DNA from: Rudanella paleaurantiibacter
GTDB lineage: Bacteria; Bacteroidota; Bacteroidia; Cytophagales; Spirosomataceae
Reading direction: 5' to 3'
Length of the DNA: 64,000 bases
NCBI RefSeq assembly: GCF_009184635.1
Contig: NZ_WELI01000002.1
Coordinates: 1-64,000 of the forward strand
The notes beneath the pieces were generated by a model. The model was not told the DNA's origin and did no database searches. It saw only the letters and a list, made by a program, of their open reading frames with translations. The first letter of the stretch is position 1, and every line of letters starts with the position of its first letter. The position numbers were made by a program, and so were the translations under genes. This document shows positions 1-8,107 of the stretch, piece by piece.

Positions 1-53
1 TGCTGTTTGAGGATGGCCACCATTTGCGATTCGGTGAATCGGTTTGCTTTCAT
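1..53 (-). CDS. IS3-family transposase OrfA, N-terminal fragment (partial at window edge)
   Basis: Read on the minus strand from the ATG at 53-51, the seventeen codons present give MKANRFTESQMVAILKQ. This is the characteristic start of IS3/IS911-type OrfA proteins, whose N-terminal helix-turn-helix binds the element's terminal inverted repeats. The gene continues past base 1. In this family a programmed frameshift joins OrfA to the OrfB integrase, but that region is not visible. Identification rests on the short but distinctive N-terminal sequence. Confidence 0.8.
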   Translation of the reverse strand, partial: MKANRFTESQMVAILKQ

Positions 54-127
54 TTCCCTTTTGTTTACCGTGAAAATTAAGATTTTTGCTCTATTTTTCA
101 CTGGCTCACTTTCAGGGGTTCAAGACA
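1..127 (-). mobile_element. End of an IS3-family insertion sequence, cut by the window edge
   Basis: The reverse strand carries the first codons of an IS3-type OrfA (1-53) preceded by about 70 bases of leader ending at a TGTCTTGAACCCC-type terminus (reverse complement of roughly 115-127). A 5'-TG...CA-3' end is usual for IS3-family elements, so the left boundary is placed near 127. The rest of the element, including OrfB and the other inverted repeat, lies outside the window, so neither the target duplication nor completeness can be judged. Confidence 0.7.
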
Positions 128-222
128 GGTAGGGATGATAAAAATGAGTTGCCGTTTTAACAGAAAAGGGCCTAACGGATAGCCAACTACTGCCCCGTTA
201 GGCCTCTCTTCATCATAGCTGT

Positions 223-654
223 TTAATGATTATTCATGATGTTTTGAACCTCGTGTACATACGATACTTCTACGGGTTCAATGATTTCGTCAGTTAAAAA
301 TACAGGGCGACTAGCCATTGGTAGTTGAGACGGTGTTTGACCTCCTACAAGAATACTAACTTCCTTGTTAGACCATGACAAAGTCCATTTACCCATTTTG
401 AATGTCCAGTTATCTATCCGCTCAAATCCTAACTCATTCAGTATTTCTACAATAGAAGGTTCTGTACTGAGTAGTATGCCGCTTATTGAACTGGATGTTT
501 CTTCTTTCGGCTGGCCGTTCTTTAACACTCGATAAATGTATTTCTCCAAACATCTCCCTGTATTGGAGAGAGAAATTTTTTGCTTTAAAATACCCTTTTC
601 CTTTTGTCCTCTCTCGTCTTCGAATGAAGCCCAATTACCAATTTTAAAAATCAT
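223..654 (-). CDS. Hypothetical protein, AT-rich orphan
   Basis: A 143-residue soluble protein with no signal peptide or membrane segment. It has two similar short blocks with a K-x-G-x-W core (KIGNWASF near residue 4 and KMGKWTLSW near 87), which may be related strands of one fold. I do not recognise the family. The gene and its leader are clearly more AT-rich than the rest of the window, and it lies next to an IS3 end, so it looks acquired. A small immunity or antitoxin-like role is possible, but nothing in the sequence shows it. No partner gene is adjacent. Confidence 0.6.
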   Translation of the reverse strand: MIFKIGNWASFEDERGQKEKGILKQKISLSNTGRCLEKYIYRVLKNGQPKEETSSSISGILLSTEPSIVEILNELGFERIDNWTFKMGKWTLSWSNKEVSILVGGQTPSQLPMASRPVFLTDEIIEPVEVSYVHEVQNIMNNH

Positions 655-898
655 GTGGTTTTTTTATATTAAAAATTACAAATAATTAAATTAACTAATC
701 ATAAAATTACAAAATTTTCAACAAAAACAAAATAATGCTCCTTTAAAGATAAAGCTCGCTCGAGCAGGATAATTACATCGTCGGGTAGCTATCAGGATAG
801 AACACCTCTACAGAACACGTACCCCTCCCCTGCCACGGCGCTCACCCGACCGCCCGCACCCGTAAGGGCGCCGTGGCGCAGAAGTAAAAATGGAATTA

Positions 899-943
899 AA
901 TCATCACCGACAGCCCCAACGAGCCGGGTCGGTCTGATTTTTT
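899..943 (+). terminator. Possible rho-independent terminator
   Basis: Stem ACCGAC (906-911) pairs with GTCGGT (928-933). The stem is extended by ATCA/TGAT after one or two mismatches and is followed by TTTTTT at 938-943. No plus-strand gene ends just upstream, so it would end either a short non-coding transcript or read-through. Confidence 0.35.
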
Positions 944-960
944 GATAGTACCTTTCGCGC

Positions 961-987
961 AGCCTCACCTTCATACAGGGTGAGGCT
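961..987 (+). terminator. Hairpin before the outer membrane protein gene
   Basis: AGCCTCACC (961-969) and GGTGAGGCT (979-987) form a perfect 9-bp stem with a 9-base loop, followed by a T-rich stretch (GTTCGTTTTT). It lies 31 bases before the ATG at 1019, so it could be an attenuator in that leader as easily as a terminator for an upstream transcript. Confidence 0.4.
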
Positions 988-1018
988 GTTCGTTTTTACA
1001 CAAAGCTGCGTTTATTCC

Positions 1019-1747
1019 ATGCAACGTCTCTCGCTGTTCGGTTTGCTTCTCTCGGTGTTCGTTCTGGGGATTGCTCCGGGTACCCTGCACGCTCAGCAAA
1101 GCCTTTTCAACGTACCATCGTCTGATATTACTACCCCGCACAAGCTGTTTGTTCAGCAGCAGATCAATTTTAGCGGCATCGTGCAGGCCAATACCACCCT
1201 CGATTATGGGCTTCCGAAAAACTGGGAAGTCGGTCTGAATCTCCTGGGTGCCGACTACTCCAAAGCCGATCACCGATTCATTCGGAACGATCAGTTCGAC
1301 GGCCATTCGCTGGCTCCGCTTCTGCTGCTCAATGCCCAGAAGGGAATTAACTTCAATGAGCACTGGAAAATGGGTTTGGGTACCCAGCAAGGCCTCAACC
1401 TTACGCCCAATCAGAAGTCGCACTACGCACAGTTTAGTTATGCCAACGTAGCTTACACCTCGGCCCACGAGCGGGTGCGGCTCAATGGAGGGCTGTACGC
1501 AGGTAACGCCGACTACCTGGGCGAGGGCAAACGGGAAGGTGTTATGTTCGGGGCCGATATTGCGCTGGTTCATCACAAAGCCCACCTCATGGGCGACTGG
1601 ATTCTGGGTAACCATGACCTGGGTGTGGCCGTACTGGGTGCCGTTTACTACCCAACTCCCCACTTCCCCATTTCCCTCGGCTTACAAATCCCGAACGACC
1701 CCAAGGGCTCAAAAGCACTCGTTGTGGAGCTTACGTGGGTTCCCTGA
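1019..1747 (+). CDS. Putative outer membrane beta-barrel protein, paralogue A
   Basis: A 242-residue protein with an N-terminal signal peptide (about residues 1-27, ending in LHAQ). The rest is rich in alternating aromatic/hydrophobic strands and has no internal membrane helix, as expected for a small outer membrane barrel. It is clearly paralogous to the gene at 3771-4499, which has the same length. Shared blocks include LLLLNAQK, NLTP, the QQQI region after the mature N-terminus and GDWI near the C-terminus. The ATG at 1019 was chosen because the longer frame starts inside the 961-987 hairpin and would bury the signal peptide. The function is unknown. A role as sensor, porin or adhesin cannot be told apart from sequence. 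Confidence 0.75.
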   Translation: MQRLSLFGLLLSVFVLGIAPGTLHAQQSLFNVPSSDITTPHKLFVQQQINFSGIVQANTTLDYGLPKNWEVGLNLLGADYSKADHRFIRNDQFDGHSLAPLLLLNAQKGINFNEHWKMGLGTQQGLNLTPNQKSHYAQFSYANVAYTSAHERVRLNGGLYAGNADYLGEGKREGVMFGADIALVHHKAHLMGDWILGNHDLGVAVLGAVYYPTPHFPISLGLQIPNDPKGSKALVVELTWVP

Positions 1748-1770
1748 TGTTTATACCCATGCCTTGGTGC

Positions 1771-1778
1771 TATATTTG
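1771..1778 (+). promoter_or_regulatory. Candidate -7 box for the AraC-type regulator
   Basis: TATATTTG fits the Bacteroidota -7 consensus TAnnTTTG and lies 19 bases before the ATG at 1798. The -33 element is weak (TTTA about 17 bases upstream), so this is suggestive only. Confidence 0.4.
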
Positions 1779-1797
1779 AATTTTACAAGCAACCAGC

Positions 1798-2709
1798 ATG
1801 AACATCACGACGCTCGACGATTTTTACCGAGATACCGCAGCCCTGATGCCTGCCGGCATCAATAAAGAGATTGGTCACTTTAATGTGTTCAACATCGCGG
1901 ATTTGGCCGCTATAAACGCCCGAAAACATGCGATGCAGATGCCTTACAACCGGCGGACATATTATAAAATCAGCCTTATTCGTGGACGTAATCGGGCCGA
2001 GTATGCCGATAAGGTGATCGAAATCGACAAGAACGCCCTGCTGTTTGCTTCGCCCAAAATTCCGTACCACTATGTACCGCAGGATGAGCATCAGTCGGGG
2101 TTTTTCTGTGTATTTACCGACGAGTTTATGGTGCAGGCCAAAAGTGGCGTTGTGCTGGATGAGCTGCCTATCTTTCTGCCGGGGGGCTACCCTGTTTTCC
2201 AGCTCAGCGACGCCGACGCCGAGGAGATTGCGTTCATTTTCAGAAAAATGAACAAAGAGATTGCGTCGGACTACGCCTACAAATACGATCTGCTACGAAC
2301 GTATGTGCTTGAGCTGATTCACTACGGGCAGAAACTACAACCGGCTGCCTCACTTTACCCAACACACACGGCTTCGGCCCGTATATCTTCTTTGTTTATC
2401 GAACTTCTCGAACGCCAGTTCCCCATTGAATCCACTCAGCAAAAGGTTCGTCTGCGTACGGCTAACGATTACGCCCAACAGTTAGCCGTGCATGTAAACC
2501 ACCTGAATAAGGTGCTTAAAGAACAAACCGGAAAAACAACCACCGATATAATTGGTAGCCGGATTGCGCAGGAAGCCAAGATTCTGCTCAAACAAACTAA
2601 CTGGAGCGTTTCGGAAATTAGTTACAGCCTTGGCTTCGAAGAGGTCGCGCATTTTTCCAATTTTTTCCGCAAACAGACTAGCGTTTCACCCATGGCTTTC
2701 CGAGACTGA
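1798..2709 (+). CDS. AraC/XylS-family transcriptional regulator
   Basis: A 303-residue cytoplasmic regulator. Residues 1-185 form a cupin-like AraC ligand-binding domain. About residues 200-303 hold the paired helix-turn-helix DNA-binding domain, including the second-helix signature around SVSEISYSLGFEEVAHFSNF and the final SPMAFR typical of the family. It is followed after about 150 bases by a short-chain dehydrogenase on the same strand, and AraC proteins of this type often control an adjacent oxidoreductase, so that is the likely target. The effector is unknown. The family assignment is secure. Confidence 0.9.
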   Translation: MNITTLDDFYRDTAALMPAGINKEIGHFNVFNIADLAAINARKHAMQMPYNRRTYYKISLIRGRNRAEYADKVIEIDKNALLFASPKIPYHYVPQDEHQSGFFCVFTDEFMVQAKSGVVLDELPIFLPGGYPVFQLSDADAEEIAFIFRKMNKEIASDYAYKYDLLRTYVLELIHYGQKLQPAASLYPTHTASARISSLFIELLERQFPIESTQQKVRLRTANDYAQQLAVHVNHLNKVLKEQTGKTTTDIIGSRIAQEAKILLKQTNWSVSEISYSLGFEEVAHFSNFFRKQTSVSPMAFRD

Positions 2710-2856
2710 TTGGACTAATTTGATTTTTGCAAACTTCAGATTGATACACGCAAACAGCCAGCCAGCATTCGGCGGCAACTTTGTGCCGTTAACGAACTCA
2801 CGCTTTTTCAACGCTGTCCGTTGACCCAAACACATAGTAATCAACCGATCAGTCTA

Positions 2857-3621
2857 ATGTCTGTAAACGCAAAAATCGCCTTAGTGACCGGAGGTAGCCG
2901 GGGACTGGGCAAGAATATGGCCATGAGTCTGGCCCAAAAGGGTATCCATGTTATTCTGACGTACAACAGTCAGCGGGACGAAGCCACAGCCGTCGTGTCG
3001 GCAATCGAGCAACTTGGCCTCAAAGCAGCGGCTCTGCAGTTGAACACTGGCGACGTAAGTAGTTTCGATGCATTTGTCGGGCAGTTGGATCTCCTTTTAA
3101 ACGATACGTTCGGAGCAGAGCGCTTCGACTTCCTCATCAACAATGCTGGGATCGCCGGGCATACACCTATTGGTAACACGGATGAAGCGGAGTTCGATCT
3201 GCTGACAAATATCCATTTCAAGGGGGTCTTTTTTCTCACTCAGAAGCTGCTTCCTCTACTGAACGATGGTGGCCGGATCATCAACATCTCGACGGGATTA
3301 GCCCGCTTTTCGATGCCCGGCTATGCGGTTTATGCCGCTCTGAAAGGAGCCATTGAGGTAGTAAGCCGCTACATGGCCAAAGAGCTCGGGTCACGTGGTA
3401 TTACGGTAAATGTAGTAGCACCTGGTGCCATCGAAACAGACTTCGGTGGCGGTCATGTTCGGGACAACGCCGACATCAACAAACACGTTGCCGCTATCAC
3501 AGCGCTAGGGCGAGTTGGCCTCCCCGACGACATTGGGGGCGTGGTGGCCTTTCTGTGTACCGAAGAGGCTCGCTGGATCAACGCCCAGCGAATCGAGGTC
3601 TCGGGCGGAATGAATCTGTAA
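2857..3621 (+). CDS. Short-chain dehydrogenase/reductase (SDR family)
   Basis: A 254-residue classical SDR, NAD(P)-dependent. It shows the dinucleotide-binding glycine motif TGGSRGLG (11-18), NNAG (95-98), the catalytic Ser145 in INIST, and Tyr159/Lys163 in YAALK. The C-terminal RIEVSGGMNL is usual for the family. The substrate is not predictable; neighbours of this type are often annotated as 3-oxoacyl-ACP reductase-like or sugar/aldehyde reductases. The ATG at 2857 is preferred over an in-frame TTG at 2821, because it puts the Rossmann strand at the usual distance from the N-terminus. A hairpin terminator follows the stop codon. It is probably regulated by the AraC protein upstream. Confidence 0.9.
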   Translation: MSVNAKIALVTGGSRGLGKNMAMSLAQKGIHVILTYNSQRDEATAVVSAIEQLGLKAAALQLNTGDVSSFDAFVGQLDLLLNDTFGAERFDFLINNAGIAGHTPIGNTDEAEFDLLTNIHFKGVFFLTQKLLPLLNDGGRIINISTGLARFSMPGYAVYAALKGAIEVVSRYMAKELGSRGITVNVVAPGAIETDFGGGHVRDNADINKHVAAITALGRVGLPDDIGGVVAFLCTEEARWINAQRIEVSGGMNL

Positions 3622-3628
3622 CGAACCC

Positions 3629-3670
3629 AACACCGGGTATCTGGTCAGCCGTTCAGAACCCGGTGTTTTA
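3629..3670 (+). terminator. Rho-independent terminator after the SDR gene
   Basis: AACACCGGGT (3629-3638) pairs perfectly with ACCCGGTGTT (3658-3667). The loop is 19 bases and the 3' side runs into TTTTA. It lies 7 bases after the SDR stop codon. Confidence 0.75.
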
Positions 3671-3770
3671 CCCCAAAAGCACCACACAGGCCATGCAGTT
3701 ACTCCAGCCGGGCCGGAGTAAACCATTTTGCAGTCTGCCAGTTCTATGACCGGTTTAACTGCTCAACGGT

Positions 3771-4499
3771 ATGCTTTCTCTTCGCACGTATCTGTCTGGT
3801 ATTTTCCTTTGCCTGACGCCCGTTCTGTGCCATGCGCAGGAGACGTTCTTCAACGTATCGGAATCCGAAATTACGGCAAAGAAAAAAGTGATGATCCAGC
3901 AACAGATCGACTACACCGACCTGTTCCATTCGAGCACTACGTTTGAATACGGGCTGGGGCGTAACTGGGAAATCGGGGTTAATCTGTACCACGTGAACTA
4001 CCAGCCCGATCTCGGCCGGTTTGTACGCAACGACACCAGCAGCCAGCAACCCTACGCCCCGCTGCTCCTGCTGAACGCCCAGAAGATTTTTGACCTGACC
4101 GACAATCTGCGAATCGGCATTGGCGGGCAGGGCGGAGTCAACCTGACACCCGCACAAGGGCGGTCGGCGCTGGTGGGCTACGGCTATACCAACCTGGCGG
4201 GCAGCATCAACGATGAGCACTACAAATGGGCAGCCGGGGCCTACACCAGCCACCCACGGTTCACGGGCGAAGGGGCCAAAGTAGGTTTTCAGGCCGGTTT
4301 CGACGCCGGTATCTTCTACGAAAAACTGCATCTGATCGGCGACTGGATTTCGGGGCGGCACGAGATGGGGCAGCTTATTCTGGGGCTGGAAGTATTTCCC
4401 CGAAAAAGCCTGCCGCTGGCTATCGGCTGGCAACGAAACAACCAGAACGGCGCGCAGGGGATTGTGATCCAGCTAAGCTACATTCCACAGGCCAATTAG
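3771..4499 (+). CDS. Putative outer membrane beta-barrel protein, paralogue B
   Basis: A 242-residue exported protein with a signal peptide (about 1-23, LCHAQ). It is homologous along its whole length to the protein at 1019-1747, including the FNV start of the mature chain, the YGL-x-x-NWE segment, LLLLNAQK and the LHLIGDWISG block. The pair flanks the AraC-SDR genes, so one copy probably arose by duplication. Alternating strands and a lack of hydrophobic helices favour an outer membrane barrel. No catalytic motif is visible, and the function is unknown. Confidence 0.75.
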   Translation: MLSLRTYLSGIFLCLTPVLCHAQETFFNVSESEITAKKKVMIQQQIDYTDLFHSSTTFEYGLGRNWEIGVNLYHVNYQPDLGRFVRNDTSSQQPYAPLLLLNAQKIFDLTDNLRIGIGGQGGVNLTPAQGRSALVGYGYTNLAGSINDEHYKWAAGAYTSHPRFTGEGAKVGFQAGFDAGIFYEKLHLIGDWISGRHEMGQLILGLEVFPRKSLPLAIGWQRNNQNGAQGIVIQLSYIPQAN

Positions 4500-4522
4500 C
4501 CCCCGATGTCGTAAAACAGGCG

Positions 4523-4530
4523 TATTTTTG
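4523..4530 (+). promoter_or_regulatory. Candidate -7 box for the GH65 gene
   Basis: TATTTTTG matches TAnnTTTG 25 bases before the ATG at 4556. No good -33 TTG is present at the expected distance, so confidence is low. Confidence 0.35.
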
Positions 4531-4555
4531 ACGCCTATTTTACAACGGCATCAAC

Positions 4556-6595
4556 ATGATGAAGAACCTACTGCTTTTGCTGGCCCTTAGCTGTGGTGTA
4601 GCAACGGGGCTACAGGCCCAAACGACCCATGCCGACTGGCAGCTTGTTGGGCAGAATATCAACCCGGCTAATTATTACGGCATTACGGTGGCCAACGGCA
4701 TGATCGGCCTGGTGTCGTCGCCGGAGCCGATGAAGGTTAAAGACGTGGTCCTCAACGGCGCATTCGACACCTACGGGCGCGGGCGGGTGTCGAACATCCT
4801 GAAGGTGTTCAACTTTGCCAACATGAACCTCGACGTAGACGGCACCCGGATTGGCCCGCGCGACATTGCCAACTACCGCCAAACCCTCGACATGCAGAAG
4901 GCGGCTCTCACCACTACCTTCGATTACAAAGACAAGGTGAGCGTTCGGCAAACGATGATGGCCCTGCGCCACCTGCCCTTTTCGGCCCTGACCATGGTGG
5001 AAATCACGGCCCAAAAAGACTGCGAAATCAGCCCGATGTCGGTCATTGAATCGCCGGAGAATCTTAAAGACGTCAAGAATTTTTATTCGGAAATCGACCG
5101 GCCTCACGTTACCATCCGGCTGCTCACCTCCGTAGCCAAAAGCCCCACCGGACGGCATACCGTGGCGGCATCGACCAGCTTTCTGTTCAACGAACCGCAC
5201 AGGCAGGAACCCGACGTGATTCATGAAGACTGGGATTACAACATGCACCTGGCCAAATTCAAAAAACGGCTCAAAGCGGGTGAAACCTATCGCTTTGGGG
5301 TAGTTGGCTCGGTGACCTCAACGGCCCATACCGCCGACGCTCACAACGAAGCCGAGCGACTCACCATTTTTGCCGCCCTCGAACGCAGCGAGCGGCTTCT
5401 GGCCCGGCACCATGCCGAGTGGGAAAAACTCTGGCAATCGGACATTGTGATCGAGGGCGACCCCGATGCGCAGCGCGCCGTGCGGTCGGGCCTGTACCAT
5501 CTGTACTCGTTTGCCCGCGAGGGAACGGCCTATAGCCTCTCGCCCATGGGCCTGTCGGGGCTGGGATACAATGGCCACGTATTCTGGGACACCGAACTCT
5601 GGATGTACCCCGCCCTGCTGATGCTGAAACCGCAGATGGCCAAATCGTTACTCGAATACCGCTTTGAGCGGATGGCGATGGCCCGCCAGAATGCTTTTAG
5701 CCACGGCTACACGGGCGTCATGTTCCCGTGGGAATCTGACGCCGACGGGCAGGAGGCTACACCCGTTTGGGCTTTGACGGGGCCATTTCAGCACCATATT
5801 ACGGGTTGTGTAGGCTGGTCGTTCTGGAAATACTATCAGGTAACGAAAGACAAAGAGTGGCTTCGCACCCGGGGTTATCCGACGCTGAAAGAAGTGGCCG
5901 ATTTCTGGGTGAGCCGGGTCGAGAAAGGGACTGACGGACAATTGCACATCAACAACGTGATCGGGGCCAACGAGTGGCAGGAAAACATCGACGACAACGC
6001 GTTTACCAACGGCATGGCTAAAACGGTGCTGGGCTTTGCCACGCAAGCCGCTCAGGAGCTGGGTCTGGAACCCAACCCTCGTTGGAATGCCGTAGCGGCT
6101 CAGATTCCGATTCTGAAATTCCCGGATGGTGTCACGAAAGAAAACCGGACGTACGATGGGGTGCCCATCAAGCAGGCCGATGTGAACCTGCTGGCCTACC
6201 CGCTCACTCTTGTCAACGACCCGGCTCAGGTTCGGAAAGACCTGGCCTACTATGCCCCCCGCTACGCACCCGATGGCCCGGCCATGGGCTGGTCGGTGCT
6301 GTCGACTTTGTACACCCGCATGGGTGACCCCGAAAAAGGCTACGAGTGGTTTGTGAAGAGCTACAAACCTAACGAGGTACCGCCGTTTGGGGTGCTGGCC
6401 GAAACAGCGGGTGGTACCAACCCGTATTTCGCCACAGGCGCAGGCGGTATGCTACAGGCGGTACTGAGCGGCTTTGGTGGCCTCGACCTTACCGATAACG
6501 GTATCGTGCAACTCAAAACGAAGCTCCCTAAAAAATGGAAGTCACTCACCATTAAAGGCTTCGGAGCCGATGGCAAGACCATAACGATCCGGTAA
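4556..6595 (+). CDS. Glycoside hydrolase family 65 protein (kojibiose-type hydrolase likely)
   Basis: A 679-residue exported enzyme with a signal peptide (1-21, LQAQ), an N-terminal beta-sandwich (about 25-270), a linker and an (alpha/alpha)6 catalytic barrel (about 300-640). The GH65 substrate motif FWDTE is at 343-347. The catalytic acid motif, usually GPDE, appears as GANEW with Glu473, followed by ENIDDNAFTN. A second acidic residue, Glu616 in GVLAETAGG, fits the general base that inverting GH65 hydrolases need and phosphorylases do not. Bacteroidota GH65 hydrolases of this kind act on alpha-1,2-linked glucosides such as kojibiose; applying that here is inference. The periplasmic location also argues against a phosphorylase. 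It appears to stand alone. Confidence 0.85.
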   Translation: MMKNLLLLLALSCGVATGLQAQTTHADWQLVGQNINPANYYGITVANGMIGLVSSPEPMKVKDVVLNGAFDTYGRGRVSNILKVFNFANMNLDVDGTRIGPRDIANYRQTLDMQKAALTTTFDYKDKVSVRQTMMALRHLPFSALTMVEITAQKDCEISPMSVIESPENLKDVKNFYSEIDRPHVTIRLLTSVAKSPTGRHTVAASTSFLFNEPHRQEPDVIHEDWDYNMHLAKFKKRLKAGETYRFGVVGSVTSTAHTADAHNEAERLTIFAALERSERLLARHHAEWEKLWQSDIVIEGDPDAQRAVRSGLYHLYSFAREGTAYSLSPMGLSGLGYNGHVFWDTELWMYPALLMLKPQMAKSLLEYRFERMAMARQNAFSHGYTGVMFPWESDADGQEATPVWALTGPFQHHITGCVGWSFWKYYQVTKDKEWLRTRGYPTLKEVADFWVSRVEKGTDGQLHINNVIGANEWQENIDDNAFTNGMAKTVLGFATQAAQELGLEPNPRWNAVAAQIPILKFPDGVTKENRTYDGVPIKQADVNLLAYPLTLVNDPAQVRKDLAYYAPRYAPDGPAMGWSVLSTLYTRMGDPEKGYEWFVKSYKPNEVPPFGVLAETAGGTNPYFATGAGGMLQAVLSGFGGLDLTDNGIVQLKTKLPKKWKSLTIKGFGADGKTITIR

Positions 6596-6602
6596 ACGAT
6601 GT

Positions 6603-6642
6603 GGAGTTGTAAGGGGCGGGTCCGACCACCTCTTACAACTCC
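6603..6642. terminator. Bidirectional hairpin between convergent genes
   Basis: GGAGTTGTAAG (6603-6613) pairs perfectly over 11 bp with CTTACAACTCC (6632-6642), with an 18-base loop. The right arm contains the stop codon of the minus-strand DUF4403 gene. There is no long T run on either side. Confidence 0.55.
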
Positions 6643-8018
6643 CGCACTTGCAGGGCCACTCGGGACTGTACCCGGATGAGCGCCTGAATTTCGTCGGGGC
6701 GAATGGCGACCTGTTCCGGGCGAAACCGAAATTCGCCAATGGCCAGGTCCGTTTTTTTGGCGGCTTTACCCCGATCGAACGCCTGACTTATTTTGGCCGG
6801 GAACTGCGCAATTTCGTCGCCCAGCGAGATGGTCAGCATCTGCGACAGGAGCTTTACCATGCCTTTGTGAATCACCGACCCAATCAGCTTCGGCATCACG
6901 TCGGCGGTGCCGGTATCGAAGTCCAGATTCTGAATCATGAGCGTGTTGGTGAGCGTATCGAACATGGGCCGCCCGCGCAGGTAAACCGTTCCATTGAGCA
7001 GGCCACTCACATCCGTTTTCACAATCAGCGACCGCTGCCCGCCGTAAACCGTTACTTTCTTTATCCGCAACGTACCCAGCGCCAGTTTTTTAGCGTCTTC
7101 GCTCAGGGCTTTGTCGAGCACCCGGTTAATATCGGCGTAGGGAATGGCACTCATCAGCCGCAAATCCGACACCTCCGACAGCGTATCCCGTTTCTGCAAC
7201 CGGGGCAACGCCGTGGGCGCGTATGCAGGTTTCTGAAGGCTCAGCTTAGTTTTTGTCTCGAAGGTGATGCGCAGGTGCGAGACAATCTCGGTCCGACTAC
7301 CCGTAATCGGGCTGGCTTCTACGGCTACTGGTTTGGGCAGTAGCCACAAGCCGTACGTTCGGTCGATGAGCAGCGGTTTCTGAATATTTTTCCAGATTGG
7401 AGCCACAAACTTGTCGAGCCGCAACTCATTATAAATCGCCGTATCGACCGCCGACTCAATGGCGGGCTTGTACCGTTCGAGCATATCTTCGGCCAAATTG
7501 GCGAGGGAGATTTCCTGCCCCAACAGCCGAATTTCGGGTTTGATTACCCATTCGTAATCGGTGAATTTGATCTGGCTCGCCAACCGCCAGTTGGGCGTCA
7601 CGGTCAGGGGGCTTTGAAACCGAACATCGAGCGAACAAAACGGCCGCTCGGGTGGCGTTTTATCATTGCTAAACGGCTTGACAATCCAGAGTTGCAGGGG
7701 TGTCGAGAGCCGTAGTTGCCCGTTGGCGTACAGGATCTTGACCCGCCCCGACCGGGCTACCCGAAACGGAAACAGGCCGCCTTTTTTACCGCCGGGGTCG
7801 CGTTTGCCCACCAGCACGGGGTCGAGCTCGCTGTTAATTTTGTCTTCCAGCTCGCTCAGTTCAAAACCGAGCGGCCCCGCCACATACGATTTGGCGGGCA
7901 TCAGCGCGTTATCGAAACCTTCGGGTTTGGGCGGCTGCGGGTTGATGCTCTGGCAACTGGCAAGCCACCCAAGAGCCAGTAGCCCCAGGCTACAGCGAGT
8001 GAGAAGTAAGCGTTTCAT
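6633..8018 (-). CDS. DUF4403-family lipoprotein
   Basis: A 461-residue protein with a lipoprotein signal (lipobox LASC, Cys22), so it should be anchored to a membrane facing the periplasm. The body has the layout of DUF4403 proteins: an early ELSELEDKINSEL segment, repeated beta-rich lipid-binding-like halves and a C-terminal region ending in LIRVQSRVALQVREL. DUF4403 is common in Bacteroidota and has no established function; a BPI/SMP-like lipid-binding fold has been suggested for this kind of repeat. It lies 73 bases downstream of the esterase on the same strand, separated by a hairpin, so co-transcription is uncertain. Confidence 0.8.
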   Translation of the reverse strand: MKRLLLTRCSLGLLALGWLASCQSINPQPPKPEGFDNALMPAKSYVAGPLGFELSELEDKINSELDPVLVGKRDPGGKKGGLFPFRVARSGRVKILYANGQLRLSTPLQLWIVKPFSNDKTPPERPFCSLDVRFQSPLTVTPNWRLASQIKFTDYEWVIKPEIRLLGQEISLANLAEDMLERYKPAIESAVDTAIYNELRLDKFVAPIWKNIQKPLLIDRTYGLWLLPKPVAVEASPITGSRTEIVSHLRITFETKTKLSLQKPAYAPTALPRLQKRDTLSEVSDLRLMSAIPYADINRVLDKALSEDAKKLALGTLRIKKVTVYGGQRSLIVKTDVSGLLNGTVYLRGRPMFDTLTNTLMIQNLDFDTGTADVMPKLIGSVIHKGMVKLLSQMLTISLGDEIAQFPAKISQAFDRGKAAKKTDLAIGEFRFRPEQVAIRPDEIQALIRVQSRVALQVREL

Positions 8019-8077
8019 ACGTGAGTGAATGGAATACGATACACGCTAAACTCTCCCGCTGGCAGATGGTTGCACGA

Positions 8078-8107
8078 CCTTGTCGAACGGCCTACCGGTC
8101 GACAAGG
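8078..8107 (-). terminator. Hairpin at the end of the esterase gene
   Basis: CCTTGTCGA (8078-8086) pairs with TCGACAAGG (8099-8107), with a 12-base loop. The stop codon of the minus-strand esterase (8092-8094) lies in the loop. There is no strong T run, so it may attenuate rather than end transcription into the DUF4403 gene. Confidence 0.4.

Larger units (their letters stand above)
655..1018. other. Intergenic region with stem-loops and no convincing gene
   Basis: About 360 bases. The first 100 are very AT-rich (leader of the gene at 223-654). Three stem-loops follow: GCCACGGCGC at 832-841 with its complement at 868-877; an arm at 901-911 pairing with 928-938 and followed by six T; and a 9-bp stem at 961-969/979-987. 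The only open frame (60 codons, minus strand, 792-974) runs through all three stems and is not credible. Confidence 0.5.

Noticed and set aside
792-974. 60-codon minus-strand frame between the orphan and the first barrel
   Set aside because: It covers three stem-loops and has no protein-like features.
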